From assembly GCF_900143215.1 (NCBI RefSeq), contig NZ_FRDM01000035.1:1-39633 (forward strand): a stretch of 39,633 bases of DNA. Reading direction: 5' to 3'. The notes under the pieces were generated by a model, which ran no database searches, was not told the DNA's origin, and saw only the letters and a program-made list of their open reading frames with translations. This document shows positions 24,268 to 31,282 of the stretch, in pieces (positions within the stretch are counted from its first letter, which is position 1; each line of letters starts with the position of its first letter). A program made the position numbers and the translations under genes. This stretch comes from Geodermatophilus obscurus (GTDB taxonomy: Bacteria > Actinomycetota > Actinomycetes > Mycobacteriales > Geodermatophilaceae).

Positions 24268-25848
24268 TCATCGGGACAGGGGGAGAGCCGGGACGTCGAG
24301 GGCGGCAGCGACCGCCGCGCGGGCGCCCAGCCGGTCGATGGTCTCGATCGCGCCGGTCAGCGCGGCGACGACGGACGGGTCGTCGCCGAGGTCGCCGAAG
24401 ACCGCGCGGACGTCGAGCAGCGGCCGCGGGTCGCCGCCGCCGGCCAGTGCCAGGGCGCGGAGCTCGTCGGCGCGCGGGTCCTCCAGCGGCAGCGGGCGGC
24501 CGGCGTCGTCGGTGCCGCGCAGGTACCGGCACCAGCCGGCGACGGCGAGGACGAGCAGGGGAGCCGGCCGGCCCTCGACCAGCGACTGGCGCAGCGAGGG
24601 CAGCAGGTGCTGCGGCAGCTTGGCCGAGCCCCGCCGGCACAGCCGGGACAGGCGGTCGGCGATGGCCGGGTTGGCGAAGCGCTGCAGCAGGGTGCGCTTG
24701 TAGTCCGCGAGGTCGACGCCGTCGGGCTGGGGGAGCAGCGGGGTGACCTCGTCGTCCATGAGCCGCTCGACGTAGGTGGCGAACAGCGGGTCGCCCATCA
24801 GCTCGTCCATGCGGTCGTACCCGGCCAGGGAGCCGAGGTGGCCCAGTGCCGAGTGGCTCGCGTTGAGCAGGCGGGTCTTCATCAGCTCGTAGTTCCCGAC
24901 GTCCGGGACGAAGCGGACCCCGACCGCGTCCAGCGGCGGGCGGCCGTGGCTGAAGGTGTCCTCGACGAACCACTGCGAGAACGGCTCGGTGACCACCGGC
25001 CAGCGGTCGTCGACGCCGTAGCGGGCGGCGAGGGCGGCGCGCTCCTCGGGCGGGGTCTGCGGGGTGATCCGGTCGACCATGCTGCTGGGGAAGGCCACCC
25101 GGTCGGTGATCCAGCGGGCGAGCACCTCGTCGCGCAGCCGGGCGAGGCCGACGACGGAGGCGCGGGTGGCCTCGCCGTTGCGGTGCAGGTTGTCGCAGGA
25201 GACGACGGTGAACGGCGCCAGACCGGCCTCCCGGCGCCGGTCGAGGGCCTCCACCAGGTAGCCGAACACGGTGGCCGGGGCGTGCGGCTCGGCCAGGTCG
25301 CGGCGGACGTCGGGGTCATCGGCGGTGAACGCGCGGGTCTGCGGGTCGAGCAGGTAGCCGCCGGGGGTGATGGTGAGGGTGACCAGGCGGGTGCGCGGGT
25401 CGCTCAGCCGGTCCAGGACGGCCGCGGGGTCGTCCGGCGCGTAGAGGTAGTCGACCAGCACGCCGACGACGCGGGCGCGCTCACCGTCGGGGCTGCGCTC
25501 CACGACGGTGTAGAGGTGGTCCTGGGGGGCGAGGGCGTCCTGCAGGTGCCGCTGCCGCAGGCCGACGCCGACGACGCCCCAGCCGGTGGAGATGCGCCGC
25601 TCGGCGAGCTCGTCGAAGTAGATGAGCTGGTGGGCGCGGGAGAAGCCGCCCACGCTGAGGTGGACGACGGCCGGGGTGAGCGCACCGCGGTCGTAGGTGG
25701 GCACGGCGATCCGGGCGCCGTGGCTGTACAACGTGGCCTGGGTCAGCGGGCGAACCCGCAGCGCCCCCGGCTCGGGTCCCGTCGGGAGGAGCGTGGCCCG
25801 GGTGCGGGCCGGCGCCTGGTGCCCCGTCGTGGGTTCAGCCGTGGTCAT
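24268..25848 (-). CDS. Mannitol/polyol dehydrogenase (long-chain, PSLDR) family protein
   Basis: This 526-residue NAD(P)-dependent polyol dehydrogenase has the N-terminal motif HLSVGGFSRAHQLIYFDEL and the catalytic Lys-Asn-His set in MKTRLLNASHSALGHLG. Related enzymes oxidise mannitol or arabinitol, or reduce fructose, and some reduce fructose-6-phosphate to mannitol-1-phosphate. It is the first gene of the four-gene minus-strand operon. GGAGG lies 12 bases before ATG 25848. The specific polyol cannot be read from sequence; the presence of a CDP-alcohol system downstream suggests an anabolic role, making the polyol (phosphate) for a polymer rather than degrading it. Confidence 0.9.
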   Translation of the reverse strand: MTTAEPTTGHQAPARTRATLLPTGPEPGALRVRPLTQATLYSHGARIAVPTYDRGALTPAVVHLSVGGFSRAHQLIYFDELAERRISTGWGVVGVGLRQRHLQDALAPQDHLYTVVERSPDGERARVVGVLVDYLYAPDDPAAVLDRLSDPRTRLVTLTITPGGYLLDPQTRAFTADDPDVRRDLAEPHAPATVFGYLVEALDRRREAGLAPFTVVSCDNLHRNGEATRASVVGLARLRDEVLARWITDRVAFPSSMVDRITPQTPPEERAALAARYGVDDRWPVVTEPFSQWFVEDTFSHGRPPLDAVGVRFVPDVGNYELMKTRLLNASHSALGHLGSLAGYDRMDELMGDPLFATYVERLMDDEVTPLLPQPDGVDLADYKRTLLQRFANPAIADRLSRLCRRGSAKLPQHLLPSLRQSLVEGRPAPLLVLAVAGWCRYLRGTDDAGRPLPLEDPRADELRALALAGGGDPRPLLDVRAVFGDLGDDPSVVAALTGAIETIDRLGARAAVAAALDVPALPLSR

Positions 25849-26264
25849 GCGGCGTCGGTCCTCCCTCGTGCAGGTCGTGCGGTGACGTCCCCCCTCGCGG
25901 CGGTCCTCGGGCGGCCCCGGTGTCGTCGGGGGCCGCGCGCACTGCGGCGATGATCATGACTACACGTGGCAACGAGGTCCGGCCAGTCCTGGGCCGTCCT
26001 TCGGTGGCGTGAGCCGCGATGGGCGCTGGGCGTCGCGGCGCGGTTTTTTCACGCCGGGGGGCGAACGTAGCCGCAGGGCACCCCTTCCAAACAGGATCGC
26101 CGTCACGCCGCCCGTGACCTGTGAGACGTGGGCGACGTCACACACGGCGTGTCCTCGGGAACACGCCGTGCAGCGGGTCACGGATCCGTCACGGAGTGTT
26201 TGGATCGGCGGCGAGCCCCTCCAGCCCGGCAACGGGGCGTTCTTCCCCACGAACGGGTAGGTGC
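25849..26264. other. 416-bp intergenic region with a 10-bp inverted repeat upstream of the M23 gene
   Basis: No gene is supported here. CACGGCGTGT (26143-26152) and ACACGCCGTG (26161-26170) are perfect inverted arms around an eight-base loop, about 95 bases before the M23 start. Shorter dyads include repeated GTCACGGA near 26176-26196. The size and potential secondary structure suggest a regulated 5' leader for the peptidase gene. The left part must also hold the promoter for the polyol operon; I could not place it confidently. Confidence 0.4.
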
Positions 26265-27020
26265 ATGGCCGGTCGGCGTCGCGCTCAGCGCTCGGGGGAC
26301 CCCCGGGTCCCCGCTCCCTCGCGTGCCCAGCGGTCGGCCTCGGGCCCGCGCCGCGGTCCGCTGCTGCTGACGGCCCTCGTCGTGGGCGGGCTGGTCGCGG
26401 GGGTCACCGGCGTCTCGAACGCCGCCGACGCGCCGACCGGGCAGACCTCGGTGCTCGCCGCCCAGATGGAGCTGGCCACCGCGGGGGACGACGTCGAGAT
26501 GCTGCCCATGGCCTCGATCACCGTCGCGGAGGCCGAGGCCCGGCTGGCCGAGGTCGCCGCGTCGCGCGCCGAGCGCGCCGCCGCCGAGGCGGCCGCCGCC
26601 GAGGCGGCCCGGGAGGCCGCTCGTCCCAAGGCGGTGCTGCCGGTCGACAGCGCCCGGTTCACCAGCGGCTACGGCGGCCGGTGGGGCACCTTCCACTACG
26701 GCATCGACCTGGCGGCCCCCATGCGGACGCCGGAGTACGCGGCCATGGACGGCGTCGTCCTGCGGGCCGGCTCGGCCAGCGGCTTCGGGCTGGCCGTCTA
26801 CGTCCTCCACGAGAACGGCGACGTGACCGTCTACGGCCACATGGACTCGATCTTCGTCGAGCCGGGTCAGTACGTGGAGGCCGGCGAGACGATCGCACTG
26901 CTGGGCAACCGCGGCCAGTCCACCGGCCCCCACCTGCACTTCGAGGTGCACCAGGGCGGGATGAACGGCAAGCGGATCGACCCCGTCCCGTGGTTGGCCG
27001 CCCGCGGCGTCGAGGTCTGA
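26265..27020 (+). CDS. M23-family metallopeptidase (peptidoglycan endopeptidase)
   Basis: This 251-residue protein has a basic N-terminus, a membrane/signal segment GPLLLTALVVGGLVAGVTGVSNA (~residues 35-58), an Ala/Glu-rich coiled-coil stretch (~90-122) and a LytM/M23 domain. Zinc ligands are visible in HYGIDLAAP (HxxxD) and HLHFEV (HxH), with YGHMDS in between. It should cut peptide crossbridges in the cell wall, outside the membrane. ATG 26265 is chosen since translation from earlier starts would add non-conserved Arg-rich sequence. The long upstream region with an inverted repeat suggests leader-mediated control. Confidence 0.9.
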   Translation: MAGRRRAQRSGDPRVPAPSRAQRSASGPRRGPLLLTALVVGGLVAGVTGVSNAADAPTGQTSVLAAQMELATAGDDVEMLPMASITVAEAEARLAEVAASRAERAAAEAAAAEAAREAARPKAVLPVDSARFTSGYGGRWGTFHYGIDLAAPMRTPEYAAMDGVVLRAGSASGFGLAVYVLHENGDVTVYGHMDSIFVEPGQYVEAGETIALLGNRGQSTGPHLHFEVHQGGMNGKRIDPVPWLAARGVEV

Positions 27021-28405
27021 TCCGGCGACCCGACCCCCTGCACCAGAGGGCGGTCGGAGCCCTGTAGAGTCGTCCACGGCTCGGACACCAGACCGGGTCG
27101 AGGTACGGGGCTGTGGCGCAGCTGGTAGCGCACCACACTGGCAGTGTGGGGGTCAGGGGTTCGAGTCCCCTCAGCTCCACCCTCATGACCAGGCCGTTCT
27201 CCTTCGGGAGGGCGGCCTGAGTCGTCCCTGGTTGCAGTTGTGGTTGCAGTTTGCCCACCCTTACCTGGCAGCAGCAGGGTGCCCATGCGGTCGGCGGCCT
27301 CGCGGGCCAGGGCCGGCATGACGTGGCTGTAGATGTCCATCGTCGTGCGCATCTGGCTGTGGCCGAGCAGCTCCATGACCACCCGCGGGTGCACGTTCTC
27401 GGATAGCAGCAGGGTGGCGGCGGTGTGCCGGCCGTCGTGCAGCCGGACGTGGCGGACGCCGGCGGCCTGCAGCAGACGGGTCCAGTCGTCGTAGTCGGAC
27501 TTCTTGTCGATGGGCCGCCCATTGGGCTGGGCGAAGACCAGGTCCTCGTCCTGCCACCCGGAGCCGGCCAGCATCCGCTCGCCGAGCTGGCGGGTCTTGT
27601 GCTCGTGCAGGGCGGCGACGAGTGGCAGCGGCAGGGCGAGGGTGCGGTGGCTGCGCTTGCTCTTGGGCTCCTCGTACACCAGCCCGGCGCCACGGACGCG
27701 GTGGATGCTGCGCCGCACGGTGAGCGTGCCGGCGAGCAGGTCGACGTCCTTCCACTGCAGCGCCAGCGCCTCGGACTGGCGCAGGCCGAGGGCGAGGGCG
27801 ACGGTCCAGCGGGCGGAGTTGCGCACGCCGGCAGCGGCGTGCAGCACGGCGCGGGCCTCGCCGAGGTCGAGGGCGGTGGCGATGTCGCTGGCGCGCTGGG
27901 CGGGTGGGTCGACGAGGGCGGCGACGTTGCGCGGGACGTGCCCGCGCTGGACGGCGACGGTCAGCGCCCGGGACAGAATGCGGTGGTGGCGCAGCACGGT
28001 GGCGGGGGAGTAGCCGTCGTCCAGCAGGGCGGTGTAGAGCTGGTCGAGGTGTTCGGGCCGCAGCCGGTCCATCCGGTGGCGTCCGATGCCGGGGATCAGG
28101 TGCTTGCGGGCGGCGGACTCATAGCTGTCTAGCGTGCGCTGGCGTACGCGGCGCGGCGCGATGGTGGTCAGCCAGTGCTCGAGCCACCAGGCGACGGTCG
28201 GGGTTGACGTTTCGCTGACCGTCCCGGTGTCGCGCTGGCGTTCGAGCTCGCGGACCTTCGCGACCACGACGCCGCGGCTCTTGCTGCTGACGTGCCGGTG
28301 GTCGAGCTTGCCGTCGAGCGTGAAGCCGACGGAGACGTAGCCGTGCCAGCGGCCGTCGGCGCCCTTGTAGATCGTCGACTCGCCGTTCGAGGCGCGTGTC
28401 GCCAT
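26867..28405 (-). CDS. Tyrosine recombinase/integrase; C-terminal frame runs through the tRNA
   Basis: The N-terminus has a basic beta domain (GADGRWHGYVSVGFTLDGK), then a core-binding SAM-like domain and the catalytic domain with ALGLRQSEAL (Arg), HDGRHTAATLL (His-x-x-Arg), LGHSQMRTT (His) and YSHV (Tyr nucleophile). It should integrate and excise the element at tRNA-Ala. True homology ends near the paired repeats (~27230); beyond that the frame has no stop and continues antisense through the tRNA and into the M23 gene to 26867, so the last ~120 residues are probably junction-derived. In the circular form the C-terminus would be different. AGGGG precedes ATG 28405. Confidence 0.85.
   Translation of the reverse strand: MATRASNGESTIYKGADGRWHGYVSVGFTLDGKLDHRHVSSKSRGVVVAKVRELERQRDTGTVSETSTPTVAWWLEHWLTTIAPRRVRQRTLDSYESAARKHLIPGIGRHRMDRLRPEHLDQLYTALLDDGYSPATVLRHHRILSRALTVAVQRGHVPRNVAALVDPPAQRASDIATALDLGEARAVLHAAAGVRNSARWTVALALGLRQSEALALQWKDVDLLAGTLTVRRSIHRVRGAGLVYEEPKSKRSHRTLALPLPLVAALHEHKTRQLGERMLAGSGWQDEDLVFAQPNGRPIDKKSDYDDWTRLLQAAGVRHVRLHDGRHTAATLLLSENVHPRVVMELLGHSQMRTTMDIYSHVMPALAREAADRMGTLLLPGKGGQTATTTATRDDSGRPPEGERPGHEGGAEGTRTPDPHTASVVRYQLRHSPVPRPGLVSEPWTTLQGSDRPLVQGVGSPDQTSTPRAANHGTGSIRLPFIPPWCTSKCRWGPVDWPRLPSSAIVSPASTY
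27107..27179 (+). tRNA. tRNA-Ala (anticodon GGC)
   Basis: The 73 bases fold as a complete cloverleaf: acceptor GGGGCTG/CAGCTCC with one G-U pair, D stem GCGC/GCGC, anticodon stem CCACA/TGTGG around loop CTGGCAG (anticodon GGC), and T arm AGGGG-TTCGAGT-CCCCT, then discriminator A. CCA is not encoded. A -10-like TAGAGT lies at 27065-27070. Its 3' end directly abuts the integrase region and is the likely attachment site. Confidence 0.95.
27190..27219 (+). terminator. Terminator after tRNA-Ala with TTCG loop
   Basis: CAGGCCG (27190-27196) pairs with CGGCCTG (27213-27219) and CTCC with GGAG inside, leaving a TTCG tetraloop at 27203-27206. It starts 11 bases after the tRNA. Confidence 0.65.
27229..27251 (+). 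repeat. Left copy of the paired TGGTTGCAGTT repeat (putative integrase arm site)
   Basis: Two 11-bp units, 27229-27239 and 27241-27251, separated by one base. The whole 23-bp block recurs at 39210-39232 with only the separating base changed. It lies 50 bases from the tRNA 3' end, inside the integrase frame. Confidence 0.8.
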
Positions 28406-28478
28406 CGGTCACCCCTGGGTCGTGGGCTGGAGGTCCAGTCTGGTCAAGCGCTCGGCTGCAGGCAGGAGCCCTGTGGAG

Positions 28479-28778
28479 TCACGCCGCGTCTGGGGACTCC
28501 GGGCCCCGCTCGAAGAGTTCCCGCTGGTCCGTGGTGGCCCGGGTCCGTCGCGGCGCCCGAGGAGTAGTGCGGGGAGCCTCCAGGCGGCGGACGTAGCGTT
28601 CGAGCTCGGCCCTGGAGAGACGGCAGCTCCGGCCGATGTGCACCGCCCGCAGCTCGCCGGCCTTCATCAGCGCGTAGACCGTGGTGCGCCCGAGGCGGAG
28701 GACCGTGGCGGCCTCCTCGGGTGTGAGCAGCAGCGGGTCGCTGGACACCGGCTCCCGAGGTCGCTGCATGTCGCCCAT
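28479..28778 (-). CDS. Excisionase-type helix-turn-helix protein
   Basis: This 99-residue protein carries an excisionase/MerR-like HTH_17 domain: LLTPEEAATVLRLGRTTVYALMKAGELRAVHIGRSCRLSRAELERYVRRL (residues ~18-67), followed by a basic and then acidic tail. Such proteins direct the integrase toward excision or control its gene. GAGGAGG lies just before ATG 28778; a second ATG three codons later is possible. It ends ~73 bases upstream of the integrase start on the same strand, so the two are probably co-transcribed. The 11-bp phased repeats at 28967-28995 upstream may be its binding sites. Confidence 0.85.
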   Translation of the reverse strand: MGDMQRPREPVSSDPLLLTPEEAATVLRLGRTTVYALMKAGELRAVHIGRSCRLSRAELERYVRRLEAPRTTPRAPRRTRATTDQRELFERGPESPDAA

Positions 28779-28891
28779 GTCGTCCTCCTCGTCGGCCGGC
28801 CTCGGGCGCCGGCGTTCGGCGCGGCAGCCCACCTGGAGAAGGCGCCATTTTTGGCCGATTGGTGACACTGCACGGCGAAGTTCCTGTCTTT

Positions 28892-28995
28892 CTCCGGTTC
28901 TCATGCAGTCCGGGCCCTCGATCACCGGAGGGCGGCGTCCCTCGAGTCCCTCGTCCTCCCGGCTTGCTCCGGTGTGTCTCCGGTATTCCTCCGGT
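28892..28995. repeat. Phased CTCCGGT iterons upstream of the excisionase gene
   Basis: CTCCGGT occurs at 28892-28898, 28967-28973, 28978-28984 and 28989-28995, and as its complement ACCGGAG at 28924-28930. The last three are exactly 11 bp apart, one helical turn, so a protein could bind all on one face. They lie in the 369-base gap between the excisionase gene and the DUF433 gene, which otherwise contains no gene I can support. Confidence 0.6.
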
Positions 28996-29147
28996 ACGTC
29001 GACAGGCACGGGCGGTGTCATGCGATCGCAGGCGTTCGGGCGGTCAACGGTCGCAGCGCAGGCATCGAGGGTCCGGCTCGACGAGGTCCGCACGGTCCGG
29101 GGCTCGGCGTGCTGGGCCTAGTTGGCGGGCACGGGCACACTGAGCGC

Positions 29148-29384
29148 ATGAGTCCCGACCGGCTGGGGTTGATCACCACCAATCCGGCCGTGCTGAGCGG
29201 CCAGGCGGTCATCGCCGGCACCCGCGTGCCAGTCAGCGTGGTGCTCGACTGCCTGGCCGCCGGGATGAGCGCCGAACAGATCGTCGCGGAGTACCCGACC
29301 CTGACCTCCGAAGGAGTGCAGGCGGCCGCCGCTTACGGGGCGCTGCTGGCCCGTGAAGAACTGGTGCCGCTGAGCCGGGAGTGA
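29148..29384 (+). CDS. DUF433 family antitoxin-like protein
   Basis: This 78-residue protein fits DUF433: LGLITTNPAVLSGQAVIAGTRVPVSVVLDCLAAGMSAEQIVAEYPTLT, a small winged-helix-like domain found in antitoxins paired with DUF5615 or Mut7-C toxins. The next gene starts inside its stop codon (GTGA). ATG 29148 is preceded at six bases by CACACT (29136-29141), a -10-like element, suggesting a leaderless message. It lies in the integrative element and could act as a stabilisation module. Confidence 0.85.
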   Translation: MSPDRLGLITTNPAVLSGQAVIAGTRVPVSVVLDCLAAGMSAEQIVAEYPTLTSEGVQAAAAYGALLAREELVPLSRE

Positions 29385-29740
29385 AGGTCAAGCTCGACGA
29401 GAACATGCCTCGCTCAGCCAGCCAGGTGCTCATCGCCGCCGGACACGATGTCGACACCGTCGTTGACGAGAGCCTCGCAGGTGCAACTGATCCGCAGGTC
29501 GTGGCCGTTGCGGCCGCTACAGGACGACTGTTGATCACGTTGGATCGTGGACTGGGCGACATCCGGGCCTACCCGCCGGGCAGCCACGCCGGGATCCTCG
29601 TGCTGCGACCAGCAGATCAGTCGGTTCCGACCGTGGTGGCCGCGCTCGCCGAGCTGATCGCCGGTCACGACCTGACCACGCTGACGGGCACGATCGCCAT
29701 CGCGCAACGCGGCCTGTTGCGTATCCGCCGTCCCCAGTAG
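29381..29740 (+). CDS. DUF5615 family PIN-like toxin
   Basis: This 119-residue protein begins VKLDENMPRSASQVLIAAGHDVDTVVDE and continues with LLITLDRGLGDIRAYPPGSHAGILVLR, the DUF5615 (PIN-like, Mut7-C related) pattern with acidic residues Asp6-Glu7 and the LDRGLGD cluster that could bind metal. Proteins of this type form toxin-antitoxin pairs with DUF433 proteins and are thought to be ribonucleases. The GTG start overlaps the DUF433 stop by 4 bp. It is the last gene before a ~500-bp region without a supported gene. Confidence 0.85.
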   Translation: MKVKLDENMPRSASQVLIAAGHDVDTVVDESLAGATDPQVVAVAAATGRLLITLDRGLGDIRAYPPGSHAGILVLRPADQSVPTVVAALAELIAGHDLTTLTGTIAIAQRGLLRIRRPQ

Positions 29741-30242
29741 CGACACAGAACCGCGGTCGTTCCAGGCCATGCGGTCCGGCGTCCACGAGCCCAGCTGGTG
29801 TACGCGACCGGTCGGGGATCCCGGATTCGCCCTCGTCCGTGGCAGTGACACGTCCTCGGCAAGGTCATCTCCGCGGCAGCGTGATGTCACCCCTCACCAC
29901 GCGACCTCCACTCGGCGGCGCGCTGCCGGACAGACGGCGTGAACCACCGCAGCTCCCTTCCCGTGGCCACAGCTTGCCAAGTCCGCCGCACCAGCTCCGG
30001 GCAGCACCTGCCGGCCAGCGCCGGATCGACGACCGATCGGCTGGGTACTCGGATCCTCGCAGCGGACGGTCTCCGCTCCCATCTCAGCTGCCGGACTGAA
30101 CAAGATCACGGGTCTGTGTCCTTCTTGATCTTGTGTGTTCTCCAGTGACGTGGTGATGGCGAGTAGGCGTCGCGGTCAGGTTCATCGGGCTGCGAGGTGT
30201 GTCTCCGAAGGTGGCTTCGGAGACACGGGGCGGTCGTTCGCG
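29741..30242. other. 502-bp region without a supported gene; inverted repeat near its right end
   Basis: All reading frames here are short and unlike known families. ACAAGATCA (30100-30108) and TGATCTTGT (30126-30134) form a 9-bp inverted repeat in a noticeably AT-richer stretch, which could be a terminator or an old IS end. The right end holds the SDR terminator. Confidence 0.5.
30199..30226 (-). terminator. Terminator of the SDR gene
   Basis: GTGTCTCCGAAG (30199-30210) and CTTCGGAGACAC (30215-30226) are perfect 12-bp arms around loop GTGG, 16 bases beyond the SDR stop on the minus strand. Confidence 0.8.
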
Positions 30243-31097
30243 TCAGGCGTTGGCGGTGGCGTCGTCGTGGGCCAGCGAGCTGGACAGGTCGCGGTGGGCG
30301 TCGGCCTGGGCGAGCAGCTGGTGGGCCTTCTGCTCGAAGGCCGCGATGGCGTCGGCGCCGGCCGCCCAGCGCAGCGGCGGGGTGTCGGAGTCGGTGAGCT
30401 GGACCAGGGCGCGGGCGAGCTTGGCCGGGTCGCCAGCCTGCTGGCCGTTCATGCCCTTCCAGGCGGTGACGGTCTGCCGGGTGCGCTCGGCGTAGTCCTC
30501 GATCGACGGCTCGGGGTAGCGGGTGGAGTCCTCGGTGAGCAGCTCGGTGCGGAAGAAGCCCGGCTCGACGAGCATCGTGCGGATGCCGAACGGCGCGATC
30601 TCCGGCGTCAGCGACTCACTCCACCCCTCCAGGGCGAACTTCGACGCCACGTAGGCGGAGGTGAACTCGCCTCCGGTGATGCCGGCGGTGGAGCTGAAGG
30701 TCACCACCAGGCCGGAGCGCTGGGCGCGCATGACCGGCAGCACGGCCCGGGTGACGTTCAGCGGGCCGAACAGGTTGGTCTCGATCTGGGCGCGGAAGTC
30801 CTCCGGGGTGACTTCCTCGAAGAACCCGGCATAGAAGTTGCCGGCGTTGTTGACCAGCACGTCGATCCGACCGAACCGCTGCACGGCAGCGTCCACGGCG
30901 GCGCGGACGCTGGCCGGGTCGGTGACATCCAGGGCGACGGCCAGCAGGTCCTCGTGCGCGCCGAGTGCCGCGGCGACCCGGTCGGGGTTGCGGCCGGTGG
31001 CCACGACCGCGTGCCCGGCGTCCAGGGCGGCGCGCGCGATGTCGGTGCCCATGCCGCGGCCGGCGCCGGTGACGAGCCAGATCTTCTTGTCAGTCAT
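30243..31097 (-). CDS. Short-chain dehydrogenase/reductase (SDR) family oxidoreductase
   Basis: This 284-residue classical SDR has the cofactor motif VTGAGRGMG, NNAG at VLVNNAGNFYAG, catalytic Ser in FSSTAGITGG and the YxxxK pair in AYVASKFALEG. The acidic position after beta-2 is replaced by ATGRNPDR, which favours NADP(H). The substrate is unknown. ATG 31097 is used. It is divergent from an HTH regulator gene with a 185-bp gap that includes an inverted repeat, suggesting the regulator controls it. Confidence 0.9.
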   Translation of the reverse strand: MTDKKIWLVTGAGRGMGTDIARAALDAGHAVVATGRNPDRVAAALGAHEDLLAVALDVTDPASVRAAVDAAVQRFGRIDVLVNNAGNFYAGFFEEVTPEDFRAQIETNLFGPLNVTRAVLPVMRAQRSGLVVTFSSTAGITGGEFTSAYVASKFALEGWSESLTPEIAPFGIRTMLVEPGFFRTELLTEDSTRYPEPSIEDYAERTRQTVTAWKGMNGQQAGDPAKLARALVQLTDSDTPPLRWAAGADAIAAFEQKAHQLLAQADAHRDLSSSLAHDDATANA

Positions 31098-31228
31098 GTG
31101 AGTGCAGTCCCTCGGTCTCGAACGAATGAGTGGCGAGGCGGCGCCCGCGCGCTGCGGTCAGCAGGTGGCCGAACTCGCTGCAACCGAGCAAACGCCGCTC
31201 GGCGACGGCGTGGCAGAGCCTGCTGTGA

Positions 31229-31275
31229 GGGGGTACTGGCAGAGACCCCCACGCCGGATCGGGCGGACCTACCGT
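31229..31275. promoter_or_regulatory. Shared control region of the SDR and HTH regulator genes
   Basis: GGGGGT (31229-31234) and ACCCCC (31245-31250) form an inverted repeat, a candidate operator. For the regulator, TACCGT (31270-31275) lies seven bases before GTG 31283, another leaderless arrangement. Confidence 0.4.
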
Positions 31276-31282
31276 GGTTGCC

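Noticed and set aside
24268..25848. Catabolic mannitol or arabitol utilisation operon
   Set aside because: There is no transporter or sugar kinase next to it; the neighbours are a CDP-alcohol transferase and a nucleotidyltransferase, which favour polymer synthesis.
26070..26264. c-di-AMP (ydaO-type) riboswitch before the M23 gene
   Set aside because: Context fits, but I could not see the conserved closing motif near the 3' end, so it is offered only as something to test and not listed as a feature.
28892..28995. CRISPR array
   Set aside because: The repeated unit is only 7 bp and the spacing 11 bp; there are no spacers of 30 bp and no cas genes.
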